Source: Cercis canadensis
Lineage: Eukaryota; Streptophyta; Magnoliopsida; Fabales; Fabaceae
DNA: 64,000 nt
Direction of reading: 5' to 3'
Assembly (NCBI GenBank): GCA_003255065.1
Contig: QAOA01001539.1
Location: 220,731 to 284,730 of the forward strand
Shown: positions 50,201-61,489 of the stretch, piece after piece
Layout: each line of letters starts with the position of its first letter
How positions within the stretch are numbered: position 1 is the stretch's first letter
Position numbers and translations under genes: made by a program
Notes under the pieces: model-generated
Told to the model about the DNA's origin: nothing
The model's database searches: none
Seen by the model: the letters and a program-made list of their open reading frames with translations, nothing else

Positions 50201-52361
50201 CTTTATACCCCATCAGGTCCAATTAGAAAACCAGATCATTAAAGTACCGATGGCATCAGGGCATTGATCACAGTAAGCACATGAATCTGCAATAGATGTG
50301 CATACAACTAGGGCTCAAGAGACAAGTTCAGATCAATACTACATCTCATCTCACCTCCCAGGAAAAAAAATCACAGACAGTTCAAAAATTGGAGGACTAA
50401 GATAGTGAACATTGCAACTTCAGATCAGTGATTCATATTTGCAATAATAAACTATTGAATTAATCAATATGTTATACTTTCTAAAAACAAACAGCAGTTG
50501 AATATCTTACCAGCATGTCATGTGGTAACAACCTTGGGTGAGCTCAATCATCCGGCGACACTGCTGACAACGCTTCCACCTTTTATTTTGAGCAAGTCGA
50601 TGTAAGGTTATGTCAGAAGCATCTCTCTCCTCCTCTGGTAGATTCTGGTACTCTTCACAGGTCATAGAAGAATGCCAAGGAACCTCACAGTCCACACAGA
50701 TATACCTCTGACAAACAGGACACTCAACACAAGAATTGTCTGACTGGCTAGAAGAGCTAGCCCTTGCTGATAAACATTCACGAGGATCAAGGAGAACAGA
50801 ACAATTGGGAAATGGGCAGTATATTCTATCTGAATGGAAAACATTCGCTTCTGCAAGGGCTTTCTCCAAAGATTCAAAAGAGGTAAATGGAAGAAAAGAC
50901 TTGCACTCTGTGGTAGAGATGTAATATTTGCATCCTGGTTGAGGGCATCTTATGGGGACTTGACAAGACTGTACTTTTCCATCAGCATAGGCCCTCAAGC
51001 AATGTGAACAAAACTTGTGGGAACATTTCATAGTGATCATAATTGGAAATGGCTTGTCCTCACAACAAATAGAACAGCTTTCAAGTAATCTCTCACTATT
51101 AATAGGAAAAGAGACAAGTCCAATAGCTACTTTGGCTAATTGCAATGGCTGCTCAAGATCAATACTGGGAACAAGATTCAGAACAAAAGCTTCAAAATTA
51201 TTGGCATGTTCCAGAATCCTTTCTCTCAGTGCCATTAAAAGTGGCATATCAAGATTTTTCTCTAACATTATCTGTCAAATATTCACATGTCAAGGAAAAC
51301 ACAGTTAGAAACAGGCACCTGGGAAAATAAACACACATGTGTGCGCAAACACACATGAAAATAATTAGTAAAGGCTATAGGCAGACATCAAAATGATGTA
51401 TTCTTTAAAATTGAGACTTTAACCAACAAAGTTTAGCTTCTATACGCATAATAGTAAGCAATGTCAACCCTTTACACTTTAATAAGATCAAGTGACCATG
51501 ATGCTAATCATAGAGGGCTTGGACCTGTAAATCTTTCTACGTACTAACTGAAGAAACTAAAAGGGTGCGAAAACAAAATGGAAAAAACAAACCAAAGTAA
51601 CAATACTCACAAATCAAGACTTACACGTTAGCTCCAACATACAGAAGAAACTAAGAAATAAAAACACAACTTGATGCACATGCATATCCAGAATTACAAA
51701 AGGTGCATGGTAACTAACAAAGAAGAGTGCTTTTCTCAGTTCGCCATCCACAAAAGGGATGGAAATCTTTCTGAACAAATGGGCAAATAAAAGAAATGGA
51801 AAGGAAAGAGTACTTCAGCAGATACAAAGTAATGACTGAGAGGAATTTTAGTTCAACAGAATTTTGATACGCTGGCGTTCAACTAGATATGCATCAATTT
51901 AGGCAGAGGTCATAAAATAAAGAAATGTAAATACTATAAAATGAAATACTAACCTGATTGTACAAAAACTCAGAATCTGTAAAAGCATAAACCCTGCGGA
52001 TCTTATTTTGCACAGCTTCCACCAAGCCATCCATGAGAGCCAAGTAGTTAGCTACTGACTCCTCTACATAAAGATCAAGCTTTTTCTGCACTCGAATAGC
52101 AGGTATACCAGATGGTCTTTCCATGACCACCCCAATTCCAGAAAACCCAGAATTGGAATTTTCAACACCTGCAATTGACAACCCCTTGAAGAACATTTTT
52201 ACCGAGAATTCATCGAGGTCATCCTTCAACTCTTCCTTCACCCGCTCCTCAGTTTCTTTCCAAACATCTTCATCTTCACAGCAACTGCGAAACTCATCTT
52301 CCTCTTCTTCCCTGACAAAACTAATAAGAACTCCGCCACCTAAAACTGACTGATCTTCCAT
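47206..52361 (-). CDS. RING-between-RING E3 ubiquitin ligase with N-terminal RNase H-like domain
   Basis: Minus-strand exons 52361-51954, 51271-50511 and 47587-47206; consistent phases give 516 residues. An acidic N-terminus is followed by an RNase H-like (RVT_3) domain at about 53-140. RING1 starts at C202/C205 with C219, H221, C224, C227, C245 and C250. The IBR lies at about 288-340, and RING2 begins at C371/C374 with the likely catalytic Cys C384 in the QGCYHMTCWCGHEFCYSCG block that is split by intron 2. RBR ligases receive ubiquitin from an E2 on the RING2 Cys before passing it to the substrate. The RVT_3-RBR combination is a known plant type (for example the RSL1 group, which targets ABA receptors); the substrate here is unknown. 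RNase H catalytic positions are largely replaced (K59, N105), so that domain is probably structural. It is convergent with the ZIP genes. Intron 2 is 2.9 kb. Confidence 0.92.
47588..50510 (-). other. Long intron 2 of the RBR ligase gene
   Basis: 2.9 kb between the exon pair that forms RING2. Short frames inside (48412-48726, 49131-49340, 49502-49984) have no recognised domains. The 49500-49985 part is CT-richer on the plus strand and looks less AT-biased than the rest; I cannot assign it. Confidence 0.6.
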
Positions 52362-52452
52362 TTTCTTAACAAATTACCAAACTTTCCCAACTGTGGAACT
52401 TCAAGGAGCTATTATAACAAAATCCCAGCATACCCCTCAGCAAATCGATCAG

Positions 52453-52497
52453 ACAAAAAAAAAAAAAAAAAAAANAAAAAAAAAAAAAAAAAAAAAA
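52453..52497. repeat. Poly(A) run with an N at 52475
   Basis: An A homopolymer upstream of the RBR start codon, interrupted by one N. Its length is unreliable in the assembly. Confidence 0.8.
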
Positions 52498-53280
52498 TAC
52501 GATCTTTTCAGCAAAAACAGCTCCCCAGTTCACGAGCACCTAATAAATAAGAGAGTTTCCTGCCAAACCCCATCTCTAAATCAAAATCAAAATACACATA
52601 GATCCCATCAAGGAATCGGTTCAAACCTTCAACCTGCAGTCACAATTCTTCAAAAATTACAGAAATTTGATGATGAAAAAATAGCCCTTTTGCTCCTCCT
52701 GCTGAATAACAACCAAGGATCAATCAAAATTTCTGCTTTACATCATACAGAGGAGTGCCTTTAGCCTAAGAGAGAAAAGCTCTGAAACCCAAAATAAATA
52801 TTAAAAAAATTATTTTGGTCTCTCAAAGAAATCAAAATTAGCCCCACAATCGTCAAAAGCTTCCAAGGCGGTAGGTAACTAACCAAACAATTTTAATAAG
52901 AAATAGATAGAGAGAAAGTAAGAAAAGTGTCAACTATATGAAGTGAAGCTTCCATACCATGGTCTGGTTTTTGGAATTTTAATCTTAATTGTTTTTCAGT
53001 CTGAGACTGTTACAACAGAATAAAACCCTAATCTGAAGACAATTAACAGCCTTTTCTTTATTTACTTATATTAAGATTACGATTAAGATAAGATGTGGAC
53101 CGAGAAGGCAGGATTCATCTGCCACTAAAGAAAAAAGAGAAAAAGAAGGATTCATCACTCATCAGTTACTATTGCTGTTAATGGCGTAAGAAAACTGAAA
53201 GCGGTGTGCCTCGCTGGCATGTGGAGTTGTATACGGTTCCTTAATTACAATTCTTCACATTCAACCGAAGGACGTCATTT

Positions 53281-54438
53281 CCAAATTATTTTTATTTTTG
53301 GAATTTGTTGATGAACAAATAAATATTAATGTATTTAATTTTTAAAGTAATCAATAATTATTGGGAGTAGCTAGAACTTGGTATAAAAAATTTAATGATG
53401 TTAAAAAAATGTATTTTTTAAGTGTATGTCATACTATCAAAAATTATCAAAATATCACTTAGTGTAATATGATTATTCTATTTATATATTTAATCGAGAG
53501 GATTTGAATTAAGAAAAATAGATAAAGAGACCAATATTATGATTAGGAGTATGTTATGTTGAGCTAGAGCTTTTCTTCCAAAAAAAAATTAATTGTGATA
53601 GAATTAATAAATTCATATTTTATATTTGTTATGGAATTCTTTTTATTTTTTATCTATTAAAGGCTATAATATAGGTGACTTTATTTCCTTTTAAAATTTT
53701 ATCTCATTTACTTTTTATAATATTTGAATACAAAATTTCTATAATAAAATATTAAATACTCAATTATTAATAGTTTACCTTGAAAACAAACTTCTTTTTT
53801 ATGAGAGAAAATATCCAATTTGTAAAGAAAATATCCAAATTATTTTTATTTTAGGAATTTGTTGATGAACAAATAAATATTAATGTATTTAATTTTTAAA
53901 GTAATCAATAATTATTGGGAGGTGTTAGAACTTGATATAAAAAGTTTAATGATGTTAAAAAAAGGTATTTTTTAAGTAAGTGTTTATCACACTGTCAAAC
54001 ATTATTAAGATATCATTTAGTGTTATATAATTATTCTATTTATATATAAATCTATATAAAAAAAAACCTTTTTACTAATAAATAAATAGTGATTACATTT
54101 ACGATCAAGAAGATTTGAATTAAGAAAAATGAGTAAAGAGACCAATCTTATAATTAAGAGTATGCTTCGTTGAGCTAGAGTTTTTCTTAAAAAAAAAGTT
54201 AATTGTGGTGGAATTAATAAATTCATATTTGTTATGAAATTTATTTTTTTATCTATTAAAGGCTATATAATAGGTGATAATTTATTTTTTTCTAAAATTT
54301 TATCTCAGATACTCTGAGTAAGATTTGAATAAAAAAATTTAATAATAAAATATCAAATACTTAACTATTAAGAGTGTCCCTTGAAAACAAACTTTTTTTT
54401 TTTTGGATGAGAGAAAATATCCAATTTGTAAAGAAAGT
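53281..54438. repeat. Diverged tandem duplication, unit about 550 bp
   Basis: 53281-53828 and 53835-54438 share long blocks (GAATTTGTTGATGAACAAAT at offset 554, AGTAATCAATAATTATTGGG, and the closing GAGAGAAAATATCCAATTTG). The second copy has extra insertions. Non-coding, with no N between the copies, so probably a genuine old duplication. Confidence 0.85.
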
Positions 54439-56496
54439 GTGAATGGAAGAAAGATGTCTTGGCAAAGGGGAAAATTGCGTTTAAAGGGAACAAAATTAAT
54501 TGACATTACATAATTGTTATTATCATGAAAGTTATCATCTCACTTTTTCTTTTCTTTTATTTCATTTAAAAGTCAATAGTTGAATTCCTTGTTCTCATTA
54601 TGGCCATGAGATGACCAAAAAAGTAAATATGGCCAAATGAGGAATGCATCAAAAATTTATATTCATGTATATTAATTCACACCATCTTTCTTGACATCAC
54701 TTCCATATTTTTCATGTACGTTTCTTATTTTTTCAACCCATTAATATATACTCATAGTTCGAGGTTTTCTCTCTTTTCCTCGTAGTTTCCTTAAAAAATA
54801 GATTTAAAAAATGTAATTTCTAGGTACAAACGCAGGGAAAACTGGGAAAACAGCGAGACAACGTTGTATTCTACACGAAAAGTCACATCCCTCAGAAAAA
54901 ATTTAATATAAAAAATAAAATATGGTACGGTCAAAGATTCTAAAATTCTGTGAATGGCAGAACCGAGAGTAGAAGTCAAGAACCTTCCGAATCATTCTTC
55001 TCTAAAAATCAATTACCACTATTTTCCAAGGTTGTTTACACATGGGGATGTCTTCAGTTGGTTGAGAAAAATGTGACTCTGCTTGGACCTTTTCATATTC
55101 TAACATTTTCTTATTGATATAAAAAAAATACATAATTAAAATAGATAGGAGATTTCTAAAATATTCCAATGTTCATATTGGGTTAAGATAGTCAATGCAT
55201 GATTGAGATGGAGTTGAAGAGTTGCCTCCTAGCAGTCCCATCTCACCTAATAATCAGTTGGCATGTATCATATCAATGGTGAAAAGTTGAAATTCTTTTT
55301 AAAAGAAAATGGAAAGGTTAATCAGAAACATTTGGTACTGCAAAAAGTCATTTTAATTTCACAAATATAGTTGTTTGTAAATTATTTCTAGGACTACCTT
55401 TTTTTTTTTAATACTATCTCAATTTGAAAAAAGAGAAAGAGAGAGAGAGTGGTGATGTAATATACACAATTAGGTTACCAGCTTGGTGACGCCAATGTGT
55501 AAATTGCTTCACTATGGTAATAATACAATTGTGTATATTATGTCATCATGTGGTGCCACAATATGCCATGTAAGAGTTATGTGAATTGCATCACCCTTAT
55601 GGTGACATAATTGTTAAATGGCATCACCATAACGGTAATGCATCTTTCCTATTTATGTCACGGTGGCACAATGGCAGGGATATTTGACATTGGGTGTAGG
55701 GAATCTATAATTTTGGTGATACAATTATGCAAATTGCGTCTCAATCATCACAATGGTGATGCAATTTGCACAATTGCGTCACTGATTTCATATTGAGATA
55801 ATATAAAAAAAGGAAAAGAACAACAATATTAGTGGAAATTGTTTGCAAACAATGGTAGTTATGGAATTAAGATGAGTTTTTATATTATTGAAGTCTTTGA
55901 TATTTGGTAGTTCAAATTTTATAAAAATGTTAACAAACAGAGAAAACAATTATTTGTAAGGTTTTTGTAGAGGTGTTATTGGTTTTAAATAATATATAAA
56001 ATAGAGCTGTTGAAATAGGCCAGCTCGCTTAGTGTTATTTGGGTCAGGCCGCACCTGATCAACTTAAATTTTAAACTCGGCAGCAAAAGACTAACTCGGC
56101 CTAACTTTATGTGGGCAGTAGGCTAACTAGGTTTTGCATTTTCTAATTTTAAAAAAAAAAAGTATAAAGACTTTAGACCTTTAGTTGTTTATGTTATTGG
56201 GCTTTCCTCTTTCTTTTATTGATTTTGATATTATAATTTGATAATTTATTTATATAATTATTATATTTTTAAATTTATTTATTTAAATATTATAATTTTT
56301 AAAAAATTAAATAAATTAAAAATATATAATAATTATATAAATAAATTATTAAATTACAATATCGAGATTAATAAACTTCTCTCATAGGCTTTTAGAGTTA
56401 CATTTTTCTCTTTTTTTTTTTTCAGGGTCGTTTCTATAATAAGGAGTAGTTGATGGGCTATCAAATTTTTGTAGGGCTAAAAGTATAGCATTTGTA
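54439..56496. other. Intergenic region, no gene recognised
   Basis: No coding sequence identified. It contains the palindromic repeat set at 55485-55782 and a GGCC-containing degenerate patch at 56010-56130; near 56210-56360 an AT-rich inverted repeat surrounds TTTATATAATTATTATATTTT. Confidence 0.5.
55485..55782. repeat. Four dispersed 28-bp near-palindromes, GGTGAYRCAATT...AATTGCRTCACC
   Basis: Imperfect dyads at 55485-55512, 55601-55628, 55715-55742 and 55755-55782. Each starts GGTGA(C/T) and ends in its complement (TTCAC, TCACC, GTCTC, GTCAC) around CAATT/AAATTG. Further half sites (GTGAATTGCATCACCC at 55581) lie between. The origin is unknown; the pattern could be a decayed foldback transposon or a protein-binding array. 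Confidence 0.6.
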
Positions 56497-56768
56497 AATT
56501 TAGTTTTAAATTTCCTCTTCCAAGCTAACTTGTGGTTTGTGTTTGGGAGTGTCAAACTGTCAGTGTAGATCTTTAGTTGATCCAACAAAAAAAACAAAGA
56601 GAACTCTGTGTAGTAGCTTTCTTTTCCCCTTTAATTTAGTTTTAAATTTCCTCTTCCAAGCTAACTTGTGGTTTGTGTTTGGGAGTGTCAAACTGTCAAT
56701 GTAGATCTTTAGTTGATCCAACAAAAAAAACAAAGAGAACTCTGTGTAGTAGCTTTCTTTTCCCCTTT
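56497..56768. repeat. Tandem duplication, unit 136 bp
   Basis: 56497-56632 and 56633-56768 are nearly identical (one substitution seen, GTCAGTG/GTCAATG). No N is present. Very recent, or an assembly effect next to the disputed region that follows. Confidence 0.9.
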
Positions 56769-57285
56769 AATTTTCTTTCTGGTTTAAATGAAAAACACTA
56801 AACCAAACTCCAAATTCAAGCAATGAAATGATGAATGAAGCAAAGAAGGAGAGAGCCACAGTCCACAGAGAGAGATAGATTCAATTATTGTGTGATGGTA
56901 ATATACAGAATTAACATTACAGTACAGGAACTCAATCTCAAATTTACAAAACCGGAGGAAGGTAGTGCTACAGTGGCGGTGGTGGTGCAGTCGTGCTGGT
57001 GTTTATCGCTGGCGAGTGCCAAGACTGGGGCTTGGGACTTCCGAACTGGGGAGTTCTGGGTATCCCTGGCCCATTTTAACAGTTGTAATACAAAACAAAG
57101 CAATTAAAGTATGAAGATCATGTTGAATCTTAAATACTAATATGGAGCAATTCTTTTGTCTTTCTATTCCCCTCCCAACTTTCATGATAGAAATAATAGC
57201 TTTTGTTCATATAATATAGGCTAAGAGTGCATTTGGTATAAGGGTAATGAGGCAAAAAATTTAAGGGTGGAAATTTTATAAGTTT

Positions 57286-58553
57286 AGCTTAATTGTAGTT
57301 TTAGTTCTTTATTTTAGCAATTATTACAAATCAGTTTATCTATTTTAAAACTCTACGATTTGATTTTTGTATTTGTCCAAATTTTATAACTTTAGTCTAA
57401 CAATTAATCTTTCGTTTATCTACTAACGAAAGAAGTTGACATGTCACTAAAATAATAATGTTTTATTTTAATATGCCAAATGAATGGCCACAAATAACAT
57501 CGGCAATTTTGCCTCTAAACTTCGTCTAAGTGTGTCACATGCTAGGGACGTAATCACTTATCATCTTCTCCATCAAATTGCAGCAGAGGTGGTCTGAACC
57601 CTTTTCTTCCCCAACTGCCTATGCCTCTGCTACCAGAGCCACTCCTCTCCCTCAGCCATCACTGCCTATTCTTATGTAAGGCCTCTTGAAGAATGTGACC
57701 TGGATCTTGGTTGGAGCCTTTGTTGCTGCCAATTCCAACAGTGATGGCTAGAGCTGCAAAACGGGCCAACCCAGCCCATTTTGGCCCATCCCGATCAGGG
57801 TGCATGCCAAAACGAGCTAGGCCAATCTGACCCACTTTCATTTGAGCCGACATAATGCCAGTCCAATCCGATTCTCGTCAGGCTTGGCCTATTTTACTAG
57901 CTCTAATGATGGCAGCATTTTTAGAGAGAAATTATGAGCAATGGCAGCATTCTCAAAGAGAAATTGTAAACTGGGTTGGGTTTCATTGCGTCCACTTTCT
58001 AGATTGGTGCTGATTTCTTCAAACAAATATAAGAGGGAGAAGCCATCAAATCTTATGCATTGGTGACACCCCTCGGTTCAAGCCGAACATGAAGGAAGAA
58101 GAACAAGATTTTTATTTTTATTTTAATTTGGTTTACTTGCCGTTTGAACAAATTAGAGTTTATTTAATGGAGGTCATTAAATTCATCACTTTAAGTTATT
58201 CTTGAAGGTTTTGGAGTTAGCTAATGTAAACGTAAACCAAATCCTGTTCTATTGTTGTCATCTTTGGACCGGAGCCTTTTGACTTTTTAGATGATGATGA
58301 TAGTGGAGGAGAGGGGAGGAAAGAGATTAATTACTTAATTGATGCCACATCACACTTATTTGGCATTTTAGTAATAAAAAATTATTATTTTTTGAACACA
58401 TTAGCATATTTGGAGAGTTGTTGAACTGCTGTTATATGGGTGAACTAAATTGTTTAAACTTAGTAAAACACATGACTAAATTATTAAGTTTTAAAACAAA
58501 GAGACTTACTTGTAAGAATCGTTAAAATAGTAGATTAAAACTGTAATTAAGTC
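57286..58553. mobile_element. Mutator-like element, copy A
   Basis: 1268 bp. Left end AGCTTAATTGTAGTTTTAG, right-end complement GACTTAATTACAGTTTTAAT, and further complementary arms around TTTTAAAACT. A perfect 9-bp duplication TATAAGTTT flanks it (57277-57285 and 58554-58562). No transposase. It contains a hAT-like MITE at 57749-57905. Confidence 0.85.
57749..57905. mobile_element. hAT-like MITE nested in the Mutator-like element, copy A
   Basis: 157 bp with ends TAGAGCTGCAAAACGGGCC and, complementary at the right, TAGAGCTAGTAAAATAGGCC. The 8-bp flanks GTGATGGC and ATGATGGC match at seven positions. The GGCCCA-rich interior generates the minus-strand frame 57659-57853. Confidence 0.75.
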
Positions 58554-58587
58554 TATAAGTTTTTACATATAAAATAAAAAAATCCTT

Positions 58588-58678
58588 TGACAAAAAAAAA
58601 ATTCTCAAAGATCAACCTATGGTGTCTTTAGGAAATTTTACAGGAGACTTACAAGTTGATCTTAGAGAATTTTTTTTA
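58588..58678. repeat. Small hairpin
   Basis: AAATTCTCAAAGATCAAC is inverted as GTTGATCTTAGAGAATTT about 50 bp later. It is repeated in copy B near 60848-60939. Confidence 0.7.
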
Positions 58679-58717
58679 GGCTTAATTACAATTTTAGTCA
58701 TCCTATTTTAGTAATTN

Positions 58718-59078
58718 GCCACTTATCCTCACTTACACCTTGAGGACAAGGTGTTTGTCCAAGGGGAATGGGATGATACGACCCAACCCAATGAGAGAGC
58801 AGCCCAACCCAATGTTGTGATCCAGCCCATCCAAGATAGCAGCACACAAGAAAAGCACAAGAGGCAAACACGTAAACCAGCTTGGATGAAGGATTATGCA
58901 GTACCGAAGAAATAGGAAGTAGTTAGAATTAGTTTGTTAGAATTGTTCCCTGTGATATGCTGGTGTAATTTGAATATTCTCTTATTTATAGAGAATCAGA
59001 TGAATGAAATGGGTATCAAAATTGCAGAATTCTGTTTTTATTTTCAGGAGGTACCTTCCCTCGAAGAAGGTTGCATCA
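58718..59078 (+). mobile_element. 3' end of an LTR retrotransposon
   Basis: Directly after the N, one frame reads HLEDKVFVQGEWDDTTQPN and ends in RKPAWMKDYAVPKK then stop (58911), resembling the C-terminal tail of Ty3/gypsy polyproteins. A purine-rich AAGAAATAGGAAG follows, then a candidate LTR from TGTTAG (58935) to GCATCA (59078), after which copy B begins. Only this end is present; the remainder would be to the left, lost at the N. The LTR start is uncertain. Confidence 0.55.
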
Positions 59079-59509
59079 GCCACAGTCCACAGAGAGAGAT
59101 AGATTCAATTATTGTGTGATGGTAATATACAGAATTAACATTACAGTACAGGAACTCAATCTCAAATTTACAAAACCGGAGGAAGGTAGTGCTACAGTGG
59201 CGGTGGTGGTGCAGTCGTGCTGGTGTTTATCGCTGGCGAGTGCCAAGACTGGGGCTTGGGACTTCCGAACTGGGGAGTTCTGGGTATCCCTGGCCCATTT
59301 TAACAGTTGTAATACAAAACAAAGCAATTCAAGTATGAAGATCATGTTGAATCTTAAATACTAATATGAAGCAATTATTTTGTCTTTCTATTCCCCTCCC
59401 AACTTTCATGATAGAAATAATAGCTTTTGTTCATATAATATAGGCTAAGAGTGCATTTGGTATAAGGGTAATGAGGCAAAAAATTTAAGGGTGGAAATTT
59501 TATAAGTTT

Positions 59510-60814
59510 AGCTTAATTGTAGTTTTAGTTCCCTTATTTTAGCAATTCTTACAATCAGTTTATCTATTTTAAAACTCTACGATTTGATTTTTGTATTTGT
59601 CCAAATTTTATAACTTTAGTCTAACAATTAATCTTTTGTTTATCTACTAACGAAAGAAGTTGACGTGTCACTAAAATAATAATGTTTTATTTTAATATGC
59701 TAAATGAATGGCCACAAATAACATAGGCAATTTTGCCTCTAAACTTCGTCTAACTGTGTCACATGCTAGGGACGTAATCACTTATCATCTTCTCCATCAA
59801 ATTGCAGCAGAGGTGGTCTGAACCCTTTTCTTCCCCAACTGCCTATGCCTCTGCTACCAGAGCCACTCCTCTCCCTCAGCCATCACTGCCTATTCTTATG
59901 TAAGGCCTCTTGAAGAATGTGACCTGGATCTTGGTTGGAGCCTCTAATGCTGCCAATTCCAACAGTGATGGCTAGAGCTGCAAAACGGGCCAACCCAGCC
60001 CATTTTGGCCCATCCCGATCAGGGTGCATGCCAAAACGGGTTAGGCCAATCTGACCCATTTTCATTTGAACTGACATAATGCCAGTCCAACCCGGTCCTC
60101 CTCAGGCTTGACCTATTTTACTAGCTTTAATGATGGCAGCATTTTCAGAGAGAAATTATGAGCAATGGCAGCATTCTCAAAGAGAAATTGTAAACTGGGT
60201 TGGGTTTCATTGCGTCCACTTTCTAGATTGGTGCTGATTTCTTCAAAGAAATATAAGAGGGAGAAGCCATCAAATCTTATGCATTGGTGACACCCCTCGG
60301 TTCAAGCCGAACATGAAGGAAGAAGAACAAGATTTTTATTTTTATTTTAATTTGGTTTACTTGCCGTTTGAAAAAATTAGAGTTTATTTAATGGAGGCTG
60401 GATGGCTTTCTGAATTTACATAGGGGATTATGTTTCATTAAATTCATCACTTTAAGTTATTCTTGAAGGTTTTGGAGTTAGCTAATGTAAACGTAAACCA
60501 AATCCTGTTCTATTGTTGTCATCTTTGGACCGGAGCCTTTTGACTTTTTAGATGATGATGATAGTGGAGGAGAGGGGAGGAAAGAGATTAATTACTTAAT
60601 TGATGCCACATCACACTTATTTGGCATTTTAGTAATAAAAAATTATTATTTTTTGAACACATTAGCATATTTGGATAGTTGTTGAACTGCTGTTATATGG
60701 GTGAACTAAATTGTTTAAACTTAGTAAAACACATGACTAAATTATTAAGTTTTAAAACAAAGAGACTTACTTGTAAGAATCGTTAAAATAGTAGACTAAA
60801 ACTGTAATTAAGTC
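59510..60814. mobile_element. Mutator-like element, copy B
   Basis: Same element as 57286-58553 with the identical 9-bp flanks TATAAGTTT (59501-59509 and 60815-60823). Sharing the target duplication means both copies descend from one insertion. It holds the nested hAT-like MITE (59973-60129) and the 37-bp indel. Confidence 0.85.
59973..60129. mobile_element. hAT-like MITE nested in the Mutator-like element, copy B
   Basis: Counterpart of 57749-57905 with the same flanks GTGATGGC/ATGATGGC and a few substitutions (for example the end TAGCTTTA in place of TAGCTCTA). Confidence 0.75.
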
Positions 60815-60939
60815 TATAAGTTTTTACATATAAAGTAAAAAAATCCTTTGACAAAAAAAAAATTCTCAAAGATCAACCTATGGTGTCTTTAGGAAATTTT
60901 ACAGGAGACTTACAAGTTGATCTTAGAGAATTTTTTTTA

Positions 60940-61489
60940 GGCTTAATTACAATTTTAGTCATCCTATTTTAGTAATTTGAACTTTTTGGTTTTCCTTCTT
61001 TAAAAATAAATTATTGAGTCCCTCTATATTCGTAAAATATATAATTTTGGTCTTTTTGTCTTTAAGTCAAAAATTTTAGGGTTATTTCAAGATATAAAGT
61101 TTTCTGATTCATAATCTCACAATTCAGATTGAAAAACTATGTCTTGTGAACATTCTCACTAAATTTCAGCTAGATCTAACGTTAGAACTCAGTCCAAAAT
61201 ATCAAAATCATAAGTTTTCATCTAACAGAAGATATAGGCTTATTCACCGTTAGATCGAATTAAAATTTAGTGAGAATGTTCATAAGACACAGCTCTTTAA
61301 TCTGAATGGTGAGAATATGAATCAGAGAACTTTACACCTTAAAATAAACCTAAGAATTTTGACTTAAAAATAAAATGATCAAAATTATATATTTTATAAA
61401 TATAAAGAGATTCAATAGTTCATTTTTAAAGAAAATGGACCAAAAAATTTAAGTTATTAAAATAGGATGAACAAAATTATAATTAAACC
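60940..61489. mobile_element. Foldback MITE, single-unit relative of the 41494 dimer
   Basis: 550 bp. Left end GGCTTAATTACAATTTTAG, right-end complement GGTTTAATTATAATTTTG. Internal arms hold inverted GATTCATAATCTCAC-type motifs shared with 41494-42529. The flanks are T runs, so a target duplication cannot be fixed. The first ~40 bp also occur at the end of copy A, just before the N. Confidence 0.8.

Larger units (their letters stand above)
56855..58716. repeat. Large duplicated segment, copy A (ends at the N)
   Basis: 1862 bp, nearly identical to copy B at 59079-60977, from GCCACAGTCCACAGAGAGAG to the CCTATTTTAGTAATT that meets the N at 58717. It contains the same nested transposons at the same sites. 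Probably the alternative haplotype of the same locus (see findings). Confidence 0.85.
59079..60977. repeat. Large duplicated segment, copy B
   Basis: 1899 bp matching copy A with scattered substitutions and one 37-bp indel (extra sequence after AATGGAGG at about 60397). The length difference from copy A equals this indel. Confidence 0.85.
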
